From: Staphylococcus pragensis
Lineage (GTDB): Bacteria; Bacillota; Bacilli; Staphylococcales; Staphylococcaceae
Reading direction: 5' to 3'
Assembly (NCBI RefSeq): GCF_004785665.1
Contig: NZ_SRPJ01000002.1
Coordinates: 248,001 to 312,000 of the forward strand
DNA length: 64,000 nucleotides
Position numbers and translations under genes: made by a program
The notes under the pieces: model-generated
The model's database searches: none
Seen by the model: only the letters and a program-made list of their open reading frames with translations
Told to the model about the DNA's origin: nothing
In this document: positions 37,044-46,046 of the stretch, piece by piece
Layout of the letters: every line of letters begins with the position of its first letter
Position numbering within the stretch: the first letter of the stretch is position 1

Positions 37044-37373
37044 CTATATTCCTCCTTCATTTTGATTATTAGTAGAAAGTTTTAAACCAATAATACCTAT
37101 AAGGAGTAATATAAGTAGTACAATTTTAGTGATGGAAAATGGTTGATTAAACAATATCATGTCAGTAATCACTGTACCTGCAGCGCCTATACCGACAAAC
37201 ACGGCATAAACTGTGCCTACTGGTAAGTGATTAGAAGCAGATAACATTAAATAAAAACTAAGAGATAGAAAAACTAGAGTAAACAGCCATGTGAGAAAAT
37301 TATGAGCGTTATCTAATCCAACTACCCAAACCACTTCTATTAACCCGGCGAATATTACTTTTAACCACTGCAT
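37044..37373 (-). CDS. SMR-family small efflux protein, first of a pair
   Basis: A 109-residue four-helix SMR subunit: FAGLIEVVWVVGLDNA carries the essential glutamate and GTVYAVFVGIGAAGTVITD is the helix-three signature. ATG at 37373 has AAGGAGG upstream; the longer open frame has no signal. Immediately followed by its partner. I saw no guanidine riboswitch in the 140 bases upstream. Confidence 0.87.
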   Translation of the reverse strand: MQWLKVIFAGLIEVVWVVGLDNAHNFLTWLFTLVFLSLSFYLMLSASNHLPVGTVYAVFVGIGAAGTVITDMILFNQPFSITKIVLLILLLIGIIGLKLSTNNQNEGGI

Positions 37374-37441
37374 CGTATAACCTCCTTGCAGTTTAGATAG
37401 TGATAGACATATTTTCTCAAAATTTATATGCAAATTCAAAA

Positions 37442-37480
37442 CAACCTTCTCTGAGATGAAAGCTTCAAACGAGAAGGTTG
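37442..37480 (-). terminator. Terminator-like hairpin after the CHAP gene at 37516
   Basis: CAACCTTCTC (37442-37451) pairs perfectly with GAGAAGGTTG (37471-37480); the following minus-strand T-run is short. Confidence 0.5.
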
Positions 37481-37515
37481 AATTTATAAAAGATAGTTAT
37501 TTATATTTATAAAGT

Positions 37516-38226
37516 TTAAGATAAATGAATATAGTTAAATGAACTTACTTGGCTTGATGAAATGGTACGTGTGTCTACTACATATGGTCCACCAGTATAA
37601 TTCATTTCAGAAATTGTGATAGAACTATCACTATTCACACTTTCTACATAAGCGACATGTCCAAGACTTCCTTGAGTAGTTTGTAATATAGAACCTTTAG
37701 CAGGGGTATTGTTTACAGTATAACCTGCTGCTTGAGCAGCACTTGCCCAGTTATTCGCATTGCCCCAAGTTGAACCAATCTTACCGCCGACTTTATCATA
37801 CACGTACCAAGTACATTGACCTGCTGTATATAAGTTGCCAGAGGTTGAAGAGGTTGTTTGTGTTGAAGTTGAAGTCGTAGTTGAACTATTAGTAGTAGCA
37901 CTTGTTGATGAATTGCTCGTACTAGACGTTGTATTTGATGTGCTTTGTATATTAGAGAATGATTGTTGTTGAAATTGTGGTTGTTGATATCCACTTGGTT
38001 GTTGATGATTAAACTGCGGATGCCCTTGACCGTTATTATTATTATAATTTTGATCATCTTGTGGCATAAATTGAGCATGTGATTGATGGTGGTTTCCGAA
38101 TTGTGAATGTTGATGTGGTACTGGATTATGATTATATTCGGCAGCGTCAGCATGGTTTGCATTCAATCCTAATGCCGAAACACCGATGCCAGCTGTTAAT
38201 GTTGAAATAGTGATAATTTTTTTCAT
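37516..38226 (-). CDS. Secreted CHAP-domain protein (SsaA-like)
   Basis: A 236-residue exported protein: signal peptide ending near ANHADA, then a low-complexity linker rich in Gln, His and Asn followed by a Ser/Thr stretch (residues 30-130), then a C-terminal CHAP amidase/endopeptidase domain. Catalytic Cys is in [13 protein letters not shown] and His in [12 protein letters not shown]. It likely cleaves peptidoglycan stem peptides or cross-bridges. The ATG at 38226 has GGGAGGAC eight bases before it. A WalR-like box lies 144 bases upstream. Confidence 0.85.
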   Translation of the reverse strand: MKKIITISTLTAGIGVSALGLNANHADAAEYNHNPVPHQHSQFGNHHQSHAQFMPQDDQNYNNNNGQGHPQFNHQQPSGYQQPQFQQQSFSNIQSTSNTTSSTSNSSTSATTNSSTTTSTSTQTTSSTSGNLYTAGQCTWYVYDKVGGKIGSTWGNANNWASAAQAAGYTVNNTPAKGSILQTTQGSLGHVAYVESVNSDSSITISEMNYTGGPYVVDTRTISSSQVSSFNYIHLS

Positions 38227-38369
38227 AGTAAAAAGTCCTCCCAAGTTTGTCTTCAACAATAGATTGATTAGCGATATGTTGAAGAAACTTTAAATCTAAA
38301 ATTTAATAGTTAATTGTCGCTCCCAACGACAACACATACTTTACCAGAATATTTTGAGTCTATGGGCGA

Positions 38370-38386
38370 TGTTACGGTTTCGTAAA
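38370..38386. promoter_or_regulatory. WalR-like box upstream of the CHAP gene
   Basis: TGTTACggtttCGTAAA fits the WalR consensus TGTWAH-N5-TGTWAH with a single mismatch (C for T at the second half start). Confidence 0.5.
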
Positions 38387-38391
38387 TGAAA

Positions 38392-38434
38392 TACAAAAAC
38401 CTTGAACAACTTCGTAATAGAAGCATGTTCAAGG
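38392..38434 (-). terminator. DUF4870 gene terminator
   Basis: A 9-bp stem (38400-38408 with 38426-38434) followed by a T-rich run on the minus strand. Confidence 0.65.
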
Positions 38435-38551
38435 TTACAAGCTGTAATAAAACGTAGAAAGCAAGCGATTCCTACGAAAATTGAATAGTTTTAACTTACA
38501 TAGAGTTTATTAATATTACAAAGTATTGTAATAAATAAGGTCTATAATATT

Positions 38552-38980
38552 CTATTTAAAAAAACGAATAGAAAGTGGAACAACATATTCTTTACCACCA
38601 AAATATTTCACACACGCTACAATATGGAAGATGAAATATAAGATAGAAAGAACAAAAAGTGCTATACATAAAATCACTACTACTAACCCTAAAATGATAG
38701 ATAATGTATCATTATTTACTGCAAAACCAGCAAAAACAGGAATAAATAGAAGCCCTATAATGACATTCCAAATAAAATAAGAAATGACCATGTTGAAGTA
38801 ATTTTTACCAGCTTGATCAATAAGACGGGCATCGTTGCGTTTAATAGCCCATAGAATAATAGGACCAATGATAGATGTGAAAAATCCTAATAAGAAAATG
38901 AGCATAGACATTAAACGCGCGTCATCATTGTTATCGTTGATGATTTGCTGATGAGCTTGATGATTATAATTTTCTGTCAT
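38552..38980 (-). CDS. DUF4870/Tic20-like membrane protein
   Basis: A 142-residue protein with a hydrophilic Asn/Asp/His-rich N-terminus (residues 1-20) and four predicted helices (about 23-44, 61-83, 90-112 and 113-130). The loop AIKRNDARLIDQAGKNYFNM is the family signature. No activity known. Start ATG follows AAAGGAG. Monocistronic. Confidence 0.8.
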   Translation of the reverse strand: MTENYNHQAHQQIINDNNDDARLMSMLIFLLGFFTSIIGPIILWAIKRNDARLIDQAGKNYFNMVISYFIWNVIIGLLFIPVFAGFAVNNDTLSIILGLVVVILCIALFVLSILYFIFHIVACVKYFGGKEYVVPLSIRFFK

Positions 38981-39126
38981 AAGAAAACTCCTTTTTATCT
39001 AAAATTTATTTCTCATATTAAATATAACAAAGTTTTAAATTATATTTTAGTGAATTTTAAATTATAATTTATGGACTTGTTTAAAATTTTTCCAAGACGG
39101 TTATATATAACGATACTATAGATAAA

Positions 39127-39159
39127 AGATGCGTTTCTTAATGCGCATCTTTATTTTTT
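39127..39159 (+). terminator. Terminator-like hairpin in the leader of the opine-dehydrogenase-like gene
   Basis: AAGATGCG (39127-39134 region) pairs with CGCATCTT about nine bases later, followed by T-rich sequence. No gene lies upstream on this strand, so it would act as a leader attenuator or end a short transcript. Confidence 0.45.
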
Positions 39160-39226
39160 GAATGCTACTTTCAAGAGATATTCTTACATATTTTAATTTT
39201 CAATAAATAGAAAAGAGGGTTAATAA

Positions 39227-40297
39227 ATGAAAATAGCAGTTGTAGGATCAGGTAATGGCGCAGTTACTGCTGCGGTAGACATGGTAGACCAAGGACATGA
39301 TGTGAAGTTGTATTGTCGAAATTCATCGATAAAAAAATTCAAAAATGCGATAGATAAAGGTGGATTTGATTATAACGATGAAGGAGAAGAGAAATTCATT
39401 CCATTTACTGATATAAGTGATGATATTTCTTATGTATTGAAAGACGCTGAAATCATTCAAGTTGTTATTCCTTCTTCATATATAGAATATTACGCGAAGA
39501 TTATGGCAGAACATGTAACCAATGATCAATTAATATTCTTTAATATCGCTGCTGCAATGGCATCAATTCGATTTATGAATGTACTTGAAGATCGTCATAT
39601 TGATGTGCAACCTAAATTTGCAGAAGCTAATACATTAACATATGGTACACGTGTAGATTTCGAAGAGGCACGCGTAGATTTATCTCTTAAAGTACGTAAA
39701 GTCTTCTTCTCTACTTATAAAAAAGATGAACTAAGTGAAAGCTTCGAAAAAGTAAGACAGATTTATCCTTATTTAGTTAAAGAAGAAAATTTATGGAAGA
39801 CTAACTTAGAAAATGGTAACCCAGAAGTACATCCGGGACCAACTTTACTTAATGTAGGTCGTATAGACTATGCTGATTCATTTGCATTATATAAAGAAGG
39901 TATCACAAAACATACAGTTAGATTGCTACATGCAATTGAATTAGAACGTTTAACATTAGGACGTAAATTAGGCTTCGAATTACTAACTGCCAAAGAAGCA
40001 CGTATTCAACGCGGTTATTTAGAAAGAAAAGATGAAGACGAACCATTAAATCGTTTATTTAATACAAGTCCAGTGTTCTCTCAAATACCAGGGCCAAATT
40101 CAGTGGAAAATCGTTATTTAACTGAAGATATCGCTTATGGTCTTGTTTTATGGTCAAGTTTAGGACGTGCTATTGATGTAGATACTCCTAACATTGATGC
40201 CGTTATCGTGATTGCTTCTACTATTTTAGAAAGAGATTTCTTCAAAGAAGGGTTAACTGTAGAAGAATTAGGTTTAGATAAACTTGGACTAGAATAG
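39227..40297 (+). CDS. Octopine/nopaline dehydrogenase-family protein
   Basis: A 356-residue NAD(P)-binding oxidoreductase. The Rossmann motif VVGSGNGAVTAAVDMVDQGHDV starts at residue 4 when read in two parts, and the C-terminal half (from about 190) holds the opine-dehydrogenase domain with EVHPGPTLLNVGRID. Such enzymes couple an amino acid to a keto acid, but this is not the staphylopine enzyme CntM, and its substrate is unknown. The next gene, 70 bases on, encodes an NhaC-type transporter, suggesting that product and transport are linked. Confidence 0.83.
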   Translation: MKIAVVGSGNGAVTAAVDMVDQGHDVKLYCRNSSIKKFKNAIDKGGFDYNDEGEEKFIPFTDISDDISYVLKDAEIIQVVIPSSYIEYYAKIMAEHVTNDQLIFFNIAAAMASIRFMNVLEDRHIDVQPKFAEANTLTYGTRVDFEEARVDLSLKVRKVFFSTYKKDELSESFEKVRQIYPYLVKEENLWKTNLENGNPEVHPGPTLLNVGRIDYADSFALYKEGITKHTVRLLHAIELERLTLGRKLGFELLTAKEARIQRGYLERKDEDEPLNRLFNTSPVFSQIPGPNSVENRYLTEDIAYGLVLWSSLGRAIDVDTPNIDAVIVIASTILERDFFKEGLTVEELGLDKLGLE

Positions 40298-40367
40298 TAC
40301 GAGAAAAGAATAAATTGAAATCAAACAGAAAAGAGGTTTTTTAAAACATAGTTAAAGGGGAAATATT

Positions 40368-41774
40368 ATGAAAAGGAAACCAACATTTTTTGAAGCAATA
40401 TCAACAATTATTGTAATGGTGATTGTTGTCACTACAGGCTTTATTTTATTTGATATACCTATTCAAGTTTTATTATTAATCTCTTCAGCCTATGCAGCAT
40501 TAATTGCTTTTCGTGTAGGTCTTAGATGGGATGATTTAGAAGAAGGGATTACTCACAGATTAACGACTGCGATGCCTGCAATTTTTATTATATTAGCAGT
40601 AGGAATCATCGTGGGGAGTTGGATGTACTCAGGTACAGTTCCAGCATTAATTTATTATGGTTTAAAATTTCTTAATCCTAACTATTTCTTAATATCTGCA
40701 TTTATTATTTCAGCAATTTGTAGTATTGCTACAGGTACGGCATGGGGTTCAGCTTCAACAGCTGGTATCGCTTTAATTTCAATAGCTGGTCAATTAGATA
40801 TAAATTTAGGAATGGCAGCAGGTGCTATTATTGCAGGCGCTGTTTTTGGTGATAAAATGTCGCCATTATCAGATACTACTAACTTAGCTGCATTAGTCAC
40901 TAAAGTTAATATCTTTTCACATATTAGAGCAATGATGTGGACTACTATTCCAGCTTCGATTATCGGTATGGTGGTATGGTTTTTCGCAGGTTTAAACTCT
41001 AAAAGCAGTGCCAATTCTAAACAAATTAAGGAATTATTAAATGAACTATCAACAGCCTATAATATAAATATTTGGGTTTGGGTACCTTTAATAGTCATTA
41101 TTATATGCTTATTGTGTAAAGTATCTACAGTACCATCAATGCTAGCTTCTAGTTTAAGTGCACTTATTGTAGGCACATTGAATAATCATTTCAATATTAT
41201 TGATGGTTTTAAAGCAACGTTTGATGGTTTCAAACCTGAAATGACTGGGATGAGTCATTTTTCTGATAATGCTAAGACCTTGATGGAACAAGGCGGAATG
41301 ATGAGTATGACGGAAATTATTGTTACCATCTTCTGTGGTTATGCATTTGCAGGAATTGTAGAAAAATCAGGTTGTTTAGATGTGATGTTACAAACTGTAG
41401 CTAAAGGCGTAAAATCAGTTGGTACGTTAATACTGATTACGGTTGTATGCTGTTTAATGATGGTGTTCGCTGCAGGGGTAGCTTCTATCGTTATTATTAT
41501 GGTCGGCGTGTTAATGAAAGACATGTTTGAAGATATGAACTTGGATAGAAGTAATTTATCAAGAACATTGGAAGATTCAAGTACTATGGTGCTTCCTTTA
41601 ATACCTTGGGGAACATCAGGTATATACTATGCTCAACAGCTAGACGTTTCAGTTGATCAATTCTTTATTTGGACAGTACCATGTTATCTATGTGCTGTGT
41701 TAGCAATTATTTATGGTTTCACTGGTATAGGTATTCGTAAAAAAAGTTCAAGTGAAAATGTAAATAATTCGTAA
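40368..41774 (+). CDS. nhaC: NhaC-family Na+/H+ antiporter-type transporter (second of two)
   Basis: A 468-residue membrane protein of about 12 helices. The family signature is AGAIIAGAVFGDKMSPLSDTT near residue 145, read in two parts, with SIATGTAWGSASTAG near 119. Closer to classical NhaC than the 12164 protein. It follows the opine-dehydrogenase-like gene by 70 bases on the same strand and has AAAGGGG before ATG. It may exchange sodium for protons or for an organic anion made by its neighbour. Confidence 0.87.
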   Translation: MKRKPTFFEAISTIIVMVIVVTTGFILFDIPIQVLLLISSAYAALIAFRVGLRWDDLEEGITHRLTTAMPAIFIILAVGIIVGSWMYSGTVPALIYYGLKFLNPNYFLISAFIISAICSIATGTAWGSASTAGIALISIAGQLDINLGMAAGAIIAGAVFGDKMSPLSDTTNLAALVTKVNIFSHIRAMMWTTIPASIIGMVVWFFAGLNSKSSANSKQIKELLNELSTAYNINIWVWVPLIVIIICLLCKVSTVPSMLASSLSALIVGTLNNHFNIIDGFKATFDGFKPEMTGMSHFSDNAKTLMEQGGMMSMTEIIVTIFCGYAFAGIVEKSGCLDVMLQTVAKGVKSVGTLILITVVCCLMMVFAAGVASIVIIMVGVLMKDMFEDMNLDRSNLSRTLEDSSTMVLPLIPWGTSGIYYAQQLDVSVDQFFIWTVPCYLCAVLAIIYGFTGIGIRKKSSSENVNNS

Positions 41775-41995
41775 ATTAAATGTTTAAATTCTTTTTTAAC
41801 GGATATAAATAAGTATGTTAGAACAGTACATAGATATTTTATAGCGATGATATCTTATATATTTGTTTTAACTAACAATATCCTCAAAATATAAGTAAGT
41901 AGTGGATTCAATTTTTGTAGCGAGAATTGAATCCATGAACGTGAAACTATTCAAATGAATTAGTATTATTGTTATATGTTATATGTAAAATGAAA

Positions 41996-42043
41996 AAGGT
42001 TAAGCAGAGACTTGTATGAGTTTCTGCTTAACCTTTTTTTTTA
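41996..42043 (+). terminator. nhaC-side terminator
   Basis: AAAGGTTAAGCAGA near 41996 pairs with TCTGCTTAACCTTT (42022-42035), followed by eight T. Confidence 0.85.
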
Positions 42044-42047
42044 GCAT

Positions 42048-42079
42048 TAAAAAAGGATTGTCGAGAGCGACAATCCTTT
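42048..42079 (-). terminator. ssaA terminator
   Basis: A perfect 12-bp stem (42052-42063 with 42068-42079) with a four-base loop and a T-run on the minus strand. Confidence 0.88.
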
Positions 42080-42096
42080 AATGAGTATATCTATAA

Positions 42097-42930
42097 TTAG
42101 TGAATGTAGCTGAATGCAGCAGCTTGGCTAGCTGATAATGTACGTGAAGTTACAACACCAGGACCATAACCATAGTTCATTTCAGATACAGTTACTGAAC
42201 CGTCGTTACCAACGCTTTCAACGTAAGCAACGTGACCATAAGCACCTGCAGTAGATTGCATAATTGCACCTGTAGAAGGTGTGTTATTTACTGTGTAACC
42301 AGCTGCTGAAGCGGCATTTGCCCAGTTATTAGCGTTGCCCCAAGTTGAGCCGATTTTACCGCCAACTCTGTCATATACATAATAAGTACATTGACCTGCA
42401 GTGTATAAGTTACTTCCAGCGCTTGCAGAGTTAGAAATTGAAACGCCGTTAGATGATGGTGCAGCTGTAGTAGTTACTTTAACGTTACTATTTGAAGTTG
42501 AGTAACTAGTAGTTGTGTTTCCAGTAGTTTGAGTACTTGCATTATAAGATTGAGTGCTAGTACGGCTATAGTTATTGCTAGCATAGTGATTGTAGCTATT
42601 GTAGTTGTAGTTACTGCTATTATTGTTGTTATTATAGCTATAATTGTAGTTGTAGTTATAGTTGTATTGATTAGAGTTATTATTGTTATAGTTATTGTTG
42701 TTATTTGAAGTATATGTTTGGTTAGAATGATTTAAACGATCTGGGCTCCAGTTACCTTTCCAAGTGTAATGATAATTACCTTGTTGGTCGATAGTGTAAG
42801 AGTAGCTGTATGAAGTTGGATCGTTTGGATTGTAACCTTGTTCAGCTGCTTGAGCTTCGTGACCATGTCCAGCGATAGCGATAGTAGCAACTCCTGCAGT
42901 AGCGATTGTAGCTGTAGCGATTTTTTTCAT
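42097..42930 (-). CDS. ssaA: Staphylococcal secretory antigen SsaA (CHAP amidase)
   Basis: A 277-residue secreted protein: signal peptide ending near HEAQA (residues 1-29), a conserved N-terminal module ([19 protein letters not shown]), an extreme Asn/Tyr low-complexity linker (about 75-135), a Ser/Thr stretch and a C-terminal CHAP domain. The catalytic Cys is in [13 protein letters not shown] and His in [11 protein letters not shown]. Its CHAP domain is close to that of the 37516 protein. A perfect WalR box lies 134 bases upstream, matching control by the essential wall regulator WalKR. Confidence 0.93.
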   Translation of the reverse strand: MKKIATATIATAGVATIAIAGHGHEAQAAEQGYNPNDPTSYSYSYTIDQQGNYHYTWKGNWSPDRLNHSNQTYTSNNNNNYNNNNSNQYNYNYNYNYSYNNNNNSSNYNYNSYNHYASNNYSRTSTQSYNASTQTTGNTTTSYSTSNSNVKVTTTAAPSSNGVSISNSASAGSNLYTAGQCTYYVYDRVGGKIGSTWGNANNWANAASAAGYTVNNTPSTGAIMQSTAGAYGHVAYVESVGNDGSVTVSEMNYGYGPGVVTSRTLSASQAAAFSYIH

Positions 42931-43063
42931 TGTTAAATATCCTCCTGAGAATTAAATTAATTTTTATTTATTTAATAGTCATTGGTTGACTTTAAGTCCG
43001 ATTATTAACTTGTTTCTTTTCGACAAGGAATACTTTAGCAGAAAAAAGTAGATTTGTGGGCGT

Positions 43064-43080
43064 TGTTACCGTTTTGTAAT
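43064..43080. promoter_or_regulatory. WalR box upstream of ssaA
   Basis: TGTTACcgtttTGTAAT is an exact match to the WalR consensus TGTWAH-N5-TGTWAH. Confidence 0.75.
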
Positions 43081-43408
43081 TTTTTGCTAATATATATTAG
43101 TTGTATGAATAATAGCTGAAAATTTTTGTAATATTTAAAAATACTGTCATATCAGTTTTTAAAAGACTTTATTAAAAGAAAACTCATTTTGTTGTAATCT
43201 TACTGTAAAAAAATAGCAAAATTTATTTTTCTTTAAAAACAATAAATTTTATAATTTTTGAACTGTATTTTAACATTTGGTTAATGATTATTTGTTTATT
43301 GAACAATTTAGTTTAAGGGAAAAAATGAAAAAAATGGATAGTATTTGTATGAAAAATGATACTTTAAGAACGCTATATATGAAATAAACTAAAAATAAGA
43401 TAATAAAG

Positions 43409-43525
43409 TGATATAATTAGTCAAAAGTTTGCTACTGGTAGTACCGAAATAAAACATACAATTATATATGAAGATAGACATTCGATGAAGAACGATTAAA
43501 TGATACGTCGTATTAAGTAATCGTT
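43409..43525 (+). promoter_or_regulatory. Extended -10 promoter and structured leader of the AraC-family gene
   Basis: TGaTATAAT (43409-43417) is an extended -10 box. Transcription from it gives an untranslated leader of about 185 bases containing a nested dyad (43491-43498 with 43518-43525, inner ATAC/GTAT). Confidence 0.45.
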
Positions 43526-43610
43526 GATAGGAAAGTGAGTTATAGGGGAAGTTAACTTAATTTCTATTTATGTCGTGTCTTTATATATTATAAAGTGAGA
43601 GGACATATGT

Positions 43611-44489
43611 ATGATTAATAACTTTTCGGTAAAGCTATTAAAAAATATAAAGATAAGTAGGCAAAAGGAATCGAATATAAAATTAATCTATTGGTTAAAA
43701 GGAACAGGGCAGATTACGTTAAATTTGGATAAGTTTAAAATGAAAACACGTGATTTGATGTTTATTATGTTAAATGATCTTTATTCTATTGAAAGTAAAG
43801 AAGATTCAGTCGTTGTAGTAATGGAAATTGCTTTTAAAGATTATTTAAGATTTGCAGATGATTATATTAAATTACACGGTTATATATTTTCATCGATCGA
43901 AAGAAAACAAATGGAACCTTTCATTATTAATTTACTTGAATTTGAATGTCGGAAGCCCAGAATTCTTCATATAAAAGATAAACTAGTGAAGCACTTATGT
44001 GTAGAACTAGGATATATTCAACGCAAGCATCGTCAGAATTCTAAGTTAGAGAATGCATTAGTTGATGAAGTCCATGAATATATCATCGAACATCATAATC
44101 AAAAGATTAATAGACAGGACCTTGCGAATTCTCTAAATATGTCAAATAAAGAATTAAGTCAGGTCATTAAATATCATACGCCCTACAATAATATTACTCA
44201 GTATATTAATGATGTTAGGTTAAAGTTATGTTTAATAGATATTTTAAAGAGTAAAACACTTATTCAAGATATCGCATTTGAACATGGTTTTAATCATTTT
44301 CCACGTTTTATTGCGTTATTTAATGAAAAGTATGGCGCCACGCCTGGACAAGTAAGAAAAAATAAACAGCCCTTAAATTTAAACAATTTAAAAACAAAAG
44401 AAATGCCTTTTGATGAGGAAGCCCAACTTACTCATTGCCGAGGCAAAAAGTCATTATCATTAATTACGATAATAATTACTTCTATATAA
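43611..44489 (+). CDS. AraC-family transcriptional regulator
   Basis: A 292-residue regulator. The C-terminal third carries the double HTH: NRQDLANSLNMSNKELSQVIKYH near residue 164 when read in two parts, then LIQDIAFEHGFNHFPRFIALFNEKYGATPGQVRK in the second. The N-terminal 130 residues form a sensing region without a recognised motif. S. aureus carries an AraC-family gene in the same position between ssaA and sarY, as I recall. Targets are unknown; virulence or wall genes are plausible. The tail after residue 250 looks poorly conserved. Confidence 0.82.
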   Translation: MINNFSVKLLKNIKISRQKESNIKLIYWLKGTGQITLNLDKFKMKTRDLMFIMLNDLYSIESKEDSVVVVMEIAFKDYLRFADDYIKLHGYIFSSIERKQMEPFIINLLEFECRKPRILHIKDKLVKHLCVELGYIQRKHRQNSKLENALVDEVHEYIIEHHNQKINRQDLANSLNMSNKELSQVIKYHTPYNNITQYINDVRLKLCLIDILKSKTLIQDIAFEHGFNHFPRFIALFNEKYGATPGQVRKNKQPLNLNNLKTKEMPFDEEAQLTHCRGKKSLSLITIIITSI

Positions 44490-44676
44490 CTATAAGTGGT
44501 AAATGTGTACTGAATAATTATTACTAGAAAATTAATGCTTATCTAATTTTTAAAACATGAACATGATATATGAAGATATTGATATCTCAATTGAGGATAG
44601 AAATATAAACGTCTATCTTCTTTTCCAATGATTTTAAAATTGGGTTTATATGTAAAATCATGAGGTGACATATATC

Positions 44677-45417
44677 ATGGAGAAAAGAAAATTAGAGCTG
44701 TTGTTATTTTATTTAATCTATATTAAAGCAATAAGCGAAGTTTTAAAGTATTCAAGAAACTTAACTTTAGAACAACTAAAGTTATTAAATGAAATTATTA
44801 TTTATAATGAAACTCACGAACGTGGGGTATATATAGAAGATTTAATCAAGACTATGCATATGTCTAAACGAAATATTAGATATTATTTAGAACATTTGTA
44901 TCATTTGAATTGGATTATTAAAGTGCGAGATGATGCGGATCAGCGACGTTTATTAATTCTACCAACTGACTTATATCATAAAAAACTAGACATTTTATTT
45001 ATAGAAGTTGAAGAAGTAATTAAATTAAAATATTTCAGTCCAAATTTGAAACATCATCATTCTTTAAAACTATCCTATGTCATCATTATTTATAGTGCTT
45101 TAAATCAAGTGGAACAAATTGCCCAACAATTTAATTTAACATTAGATGAGTTATTTGTTTTAGGGAAATTAATCTACTATCATGATACTATTTCCTTAAA
45201 ATCAGTATGTGATTTCTCTCATCATTGCCTAATAGGTATTCCTAATACCATTAACCATTTATCACAAAAAGGTTACATCACTAAATGTAGGAATAATAAA
45301 GATGAACGTTTAGTTAATATTAAAATAGTAGAATCACGAACATATGAAACAGAAACCTTATTCATTCAATGTTACAATAAACTTCAAATGGAAATGAAAA
45401 TTAATGATTTAATATGA
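44677..45417 (+). CDS. sarY: Two-domain Sar-family regulator, SarY-like
   Basis: A 246-residue protein made of two SarA-like winged-helix halves, as in SarS, SarU and SarY. First half: LTLEQLKLLNEIIIYNETH with VRDDADQRRLLI as the wing; second half: LTLDELFVLGKLIYYHDT with CRNNKDERLVNI as the wing. Position two genes before sarR identifies it as SarY. ATG at 44677 is preferred, with GAGGTGA nine bases ahead. Confidence 0.8.
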   Translation: MEKRKLELLLFYLIYIKAISEVLKYSRNLTLEQLKLLNEIIIYNETHERGVYIEDLIKTMHMSKRNIRYYLEHLYHLNWIIKVRDDADQRRLLILPTDLYHKKLDILFIEVEEVIKLKYFSPNLKHHHSLKLSYVIIIYSALNQVEQIAQQFNLTLDELFVLGKLIYYHDTISLKSVCDFSHHCLIGIPNTINHLSQKGYITKCRNNKDERLVNIKIVESRTYETETLFIQCYNKLQMEMKINDLI

Positions 45418-45438
45418 AACAAGAAGGAGTTTATTTTT

Positions 45439-45762
45439 ATGATATTAGATAATGTAAATCCTAATGATTTATTCCCTACTGAAAAAAAGGGACCTTCAGT
45501 GTTAGGTATGATTGAATATAAAGTGCAAGGGCAAACTGAGTTTGAAGGCGCATTTATAGCCACATCTGAACGATTGATTATGAATGTAGATATGAATGGC
45601 CAATTTTATTATAGAAATATTCCATATAATGAAGTGCAACATATTGAATACGATGGTGAAAATATTATTTTCACATTTAATATTGGCAAAGTGCCGATGA
45701 CACAAATTCAAACTGAAGATGTTCAATCTTTCGTGAATTACGTTAAAGAGAAGATAAATTAA
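45439..45762 (+). CDS. Small PH-domain (YokE-like) protein
   Basis: A 107-residue soluble protein with the bacterial pleckstrin-homology pattern: a strand-rich stretch VLGMIEYKVQGQ, then GAFIATSERLIMNVD, YYRNIPYNEVQHIEYD and a final helix VQSFVNYVKEKI. It begins 22 bases after sarY with AAGGAG before ATG and shares its transcript. Function unknown. Confidence 0.75.
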   Translation: MILDNVNPNDLFPTEKKGPSVLGMIEYKVQGQTEFEGAFIATSERLIMNVDMNGQFYYRNIPYNEVQHIEYDGENIIFTFNIGKVPMTQIQTEDVQSFVNYVKEKIN

Positions 45763-45782
45763 ATAAAACAAAGTGATAATAT

Positions 45783-45833
45783 CTAGGATAGTTCTTAAAA
45801 TTTTTATGTAAGAACTATCCTAGTATTTTTTTA
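45783..45833 (+). terminator. Terminator after sarY-PH unit
   Basis: A perfect 15-bp stem (45783-45797 with 45809-45823) followed by a T-run. Confidence 0.9.
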
Positions 45834-46046
45834 TTTCGGAGTATAGTACTTAATTGATTAAGCATAATTTAATTGAGTGAATTAGAAATTAATATATAAT
45901 ATCATTTTAAGTTCATAAAAATATTGAAATATTATACTTAAATGTTATAAAATAAATTTTATAGCATAAGAAATGTTTAGTTTAGTAGTAATAGTACAAA
46001 TGAACCTTGTAGCAACGAGATGTACATCAAAGGAGTGGTTTAGAAT

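Larger units (their letters stand above)
38227..38551. other. Upstream region of the CHAP gene and terminator of the DUF4870 gene
   Basis: Holds a WalR-like box (38370-38386) and a hairpin CCTTGAACA/TGTTCAAGG (38400-38408 with 38426-38434) whose minus-strand side is followed by T, terminating the DUF4870 gene. No coding sequence seen. Confidence 0.6.
41775..42096. other. Convergent intergenic region with three hairpins
   Basis: Besides two terminators described separately, a perfect 11-bp stem TGGATTCAATT (41903-41913) with its complement at 41925-41935 has no T-run on either side. No coding sequence seen. Confidence 0.5.
42931..43610. other. 680-base regulatory region between ssaA and the AraC regulator
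   Basis: AT-rich, no gene seen. Holds the ssaA WalR box (43064-43080), an extended -10 promoter (43409-43417) for the AraC gene, and a structured leader with AACGATTA/TAATCGTT arms (43491-43498 with 43518-43525) enclosing ATAC/GTAT. The stretch 43100-43400 is very AT-rich without clear structure. Confidence 0.5.

Noticed and set aside
37374-37515. Guanidine (ykkC) riboswitch before the SMR pair
   Set aside because: The interval is only about 140 bases, holds the CHAP gene terminator hairpin and shows none of the conserved riboswitch segments.
37713-38162. Long open frame (149 codons) overlapping the CHAP gene in another frame on the same strand
   Set aside because: It lies wholly inside the low-complexity linker, where repetitive codons keep other frames open; no ribosome-binding site and an unprotein-like composition.
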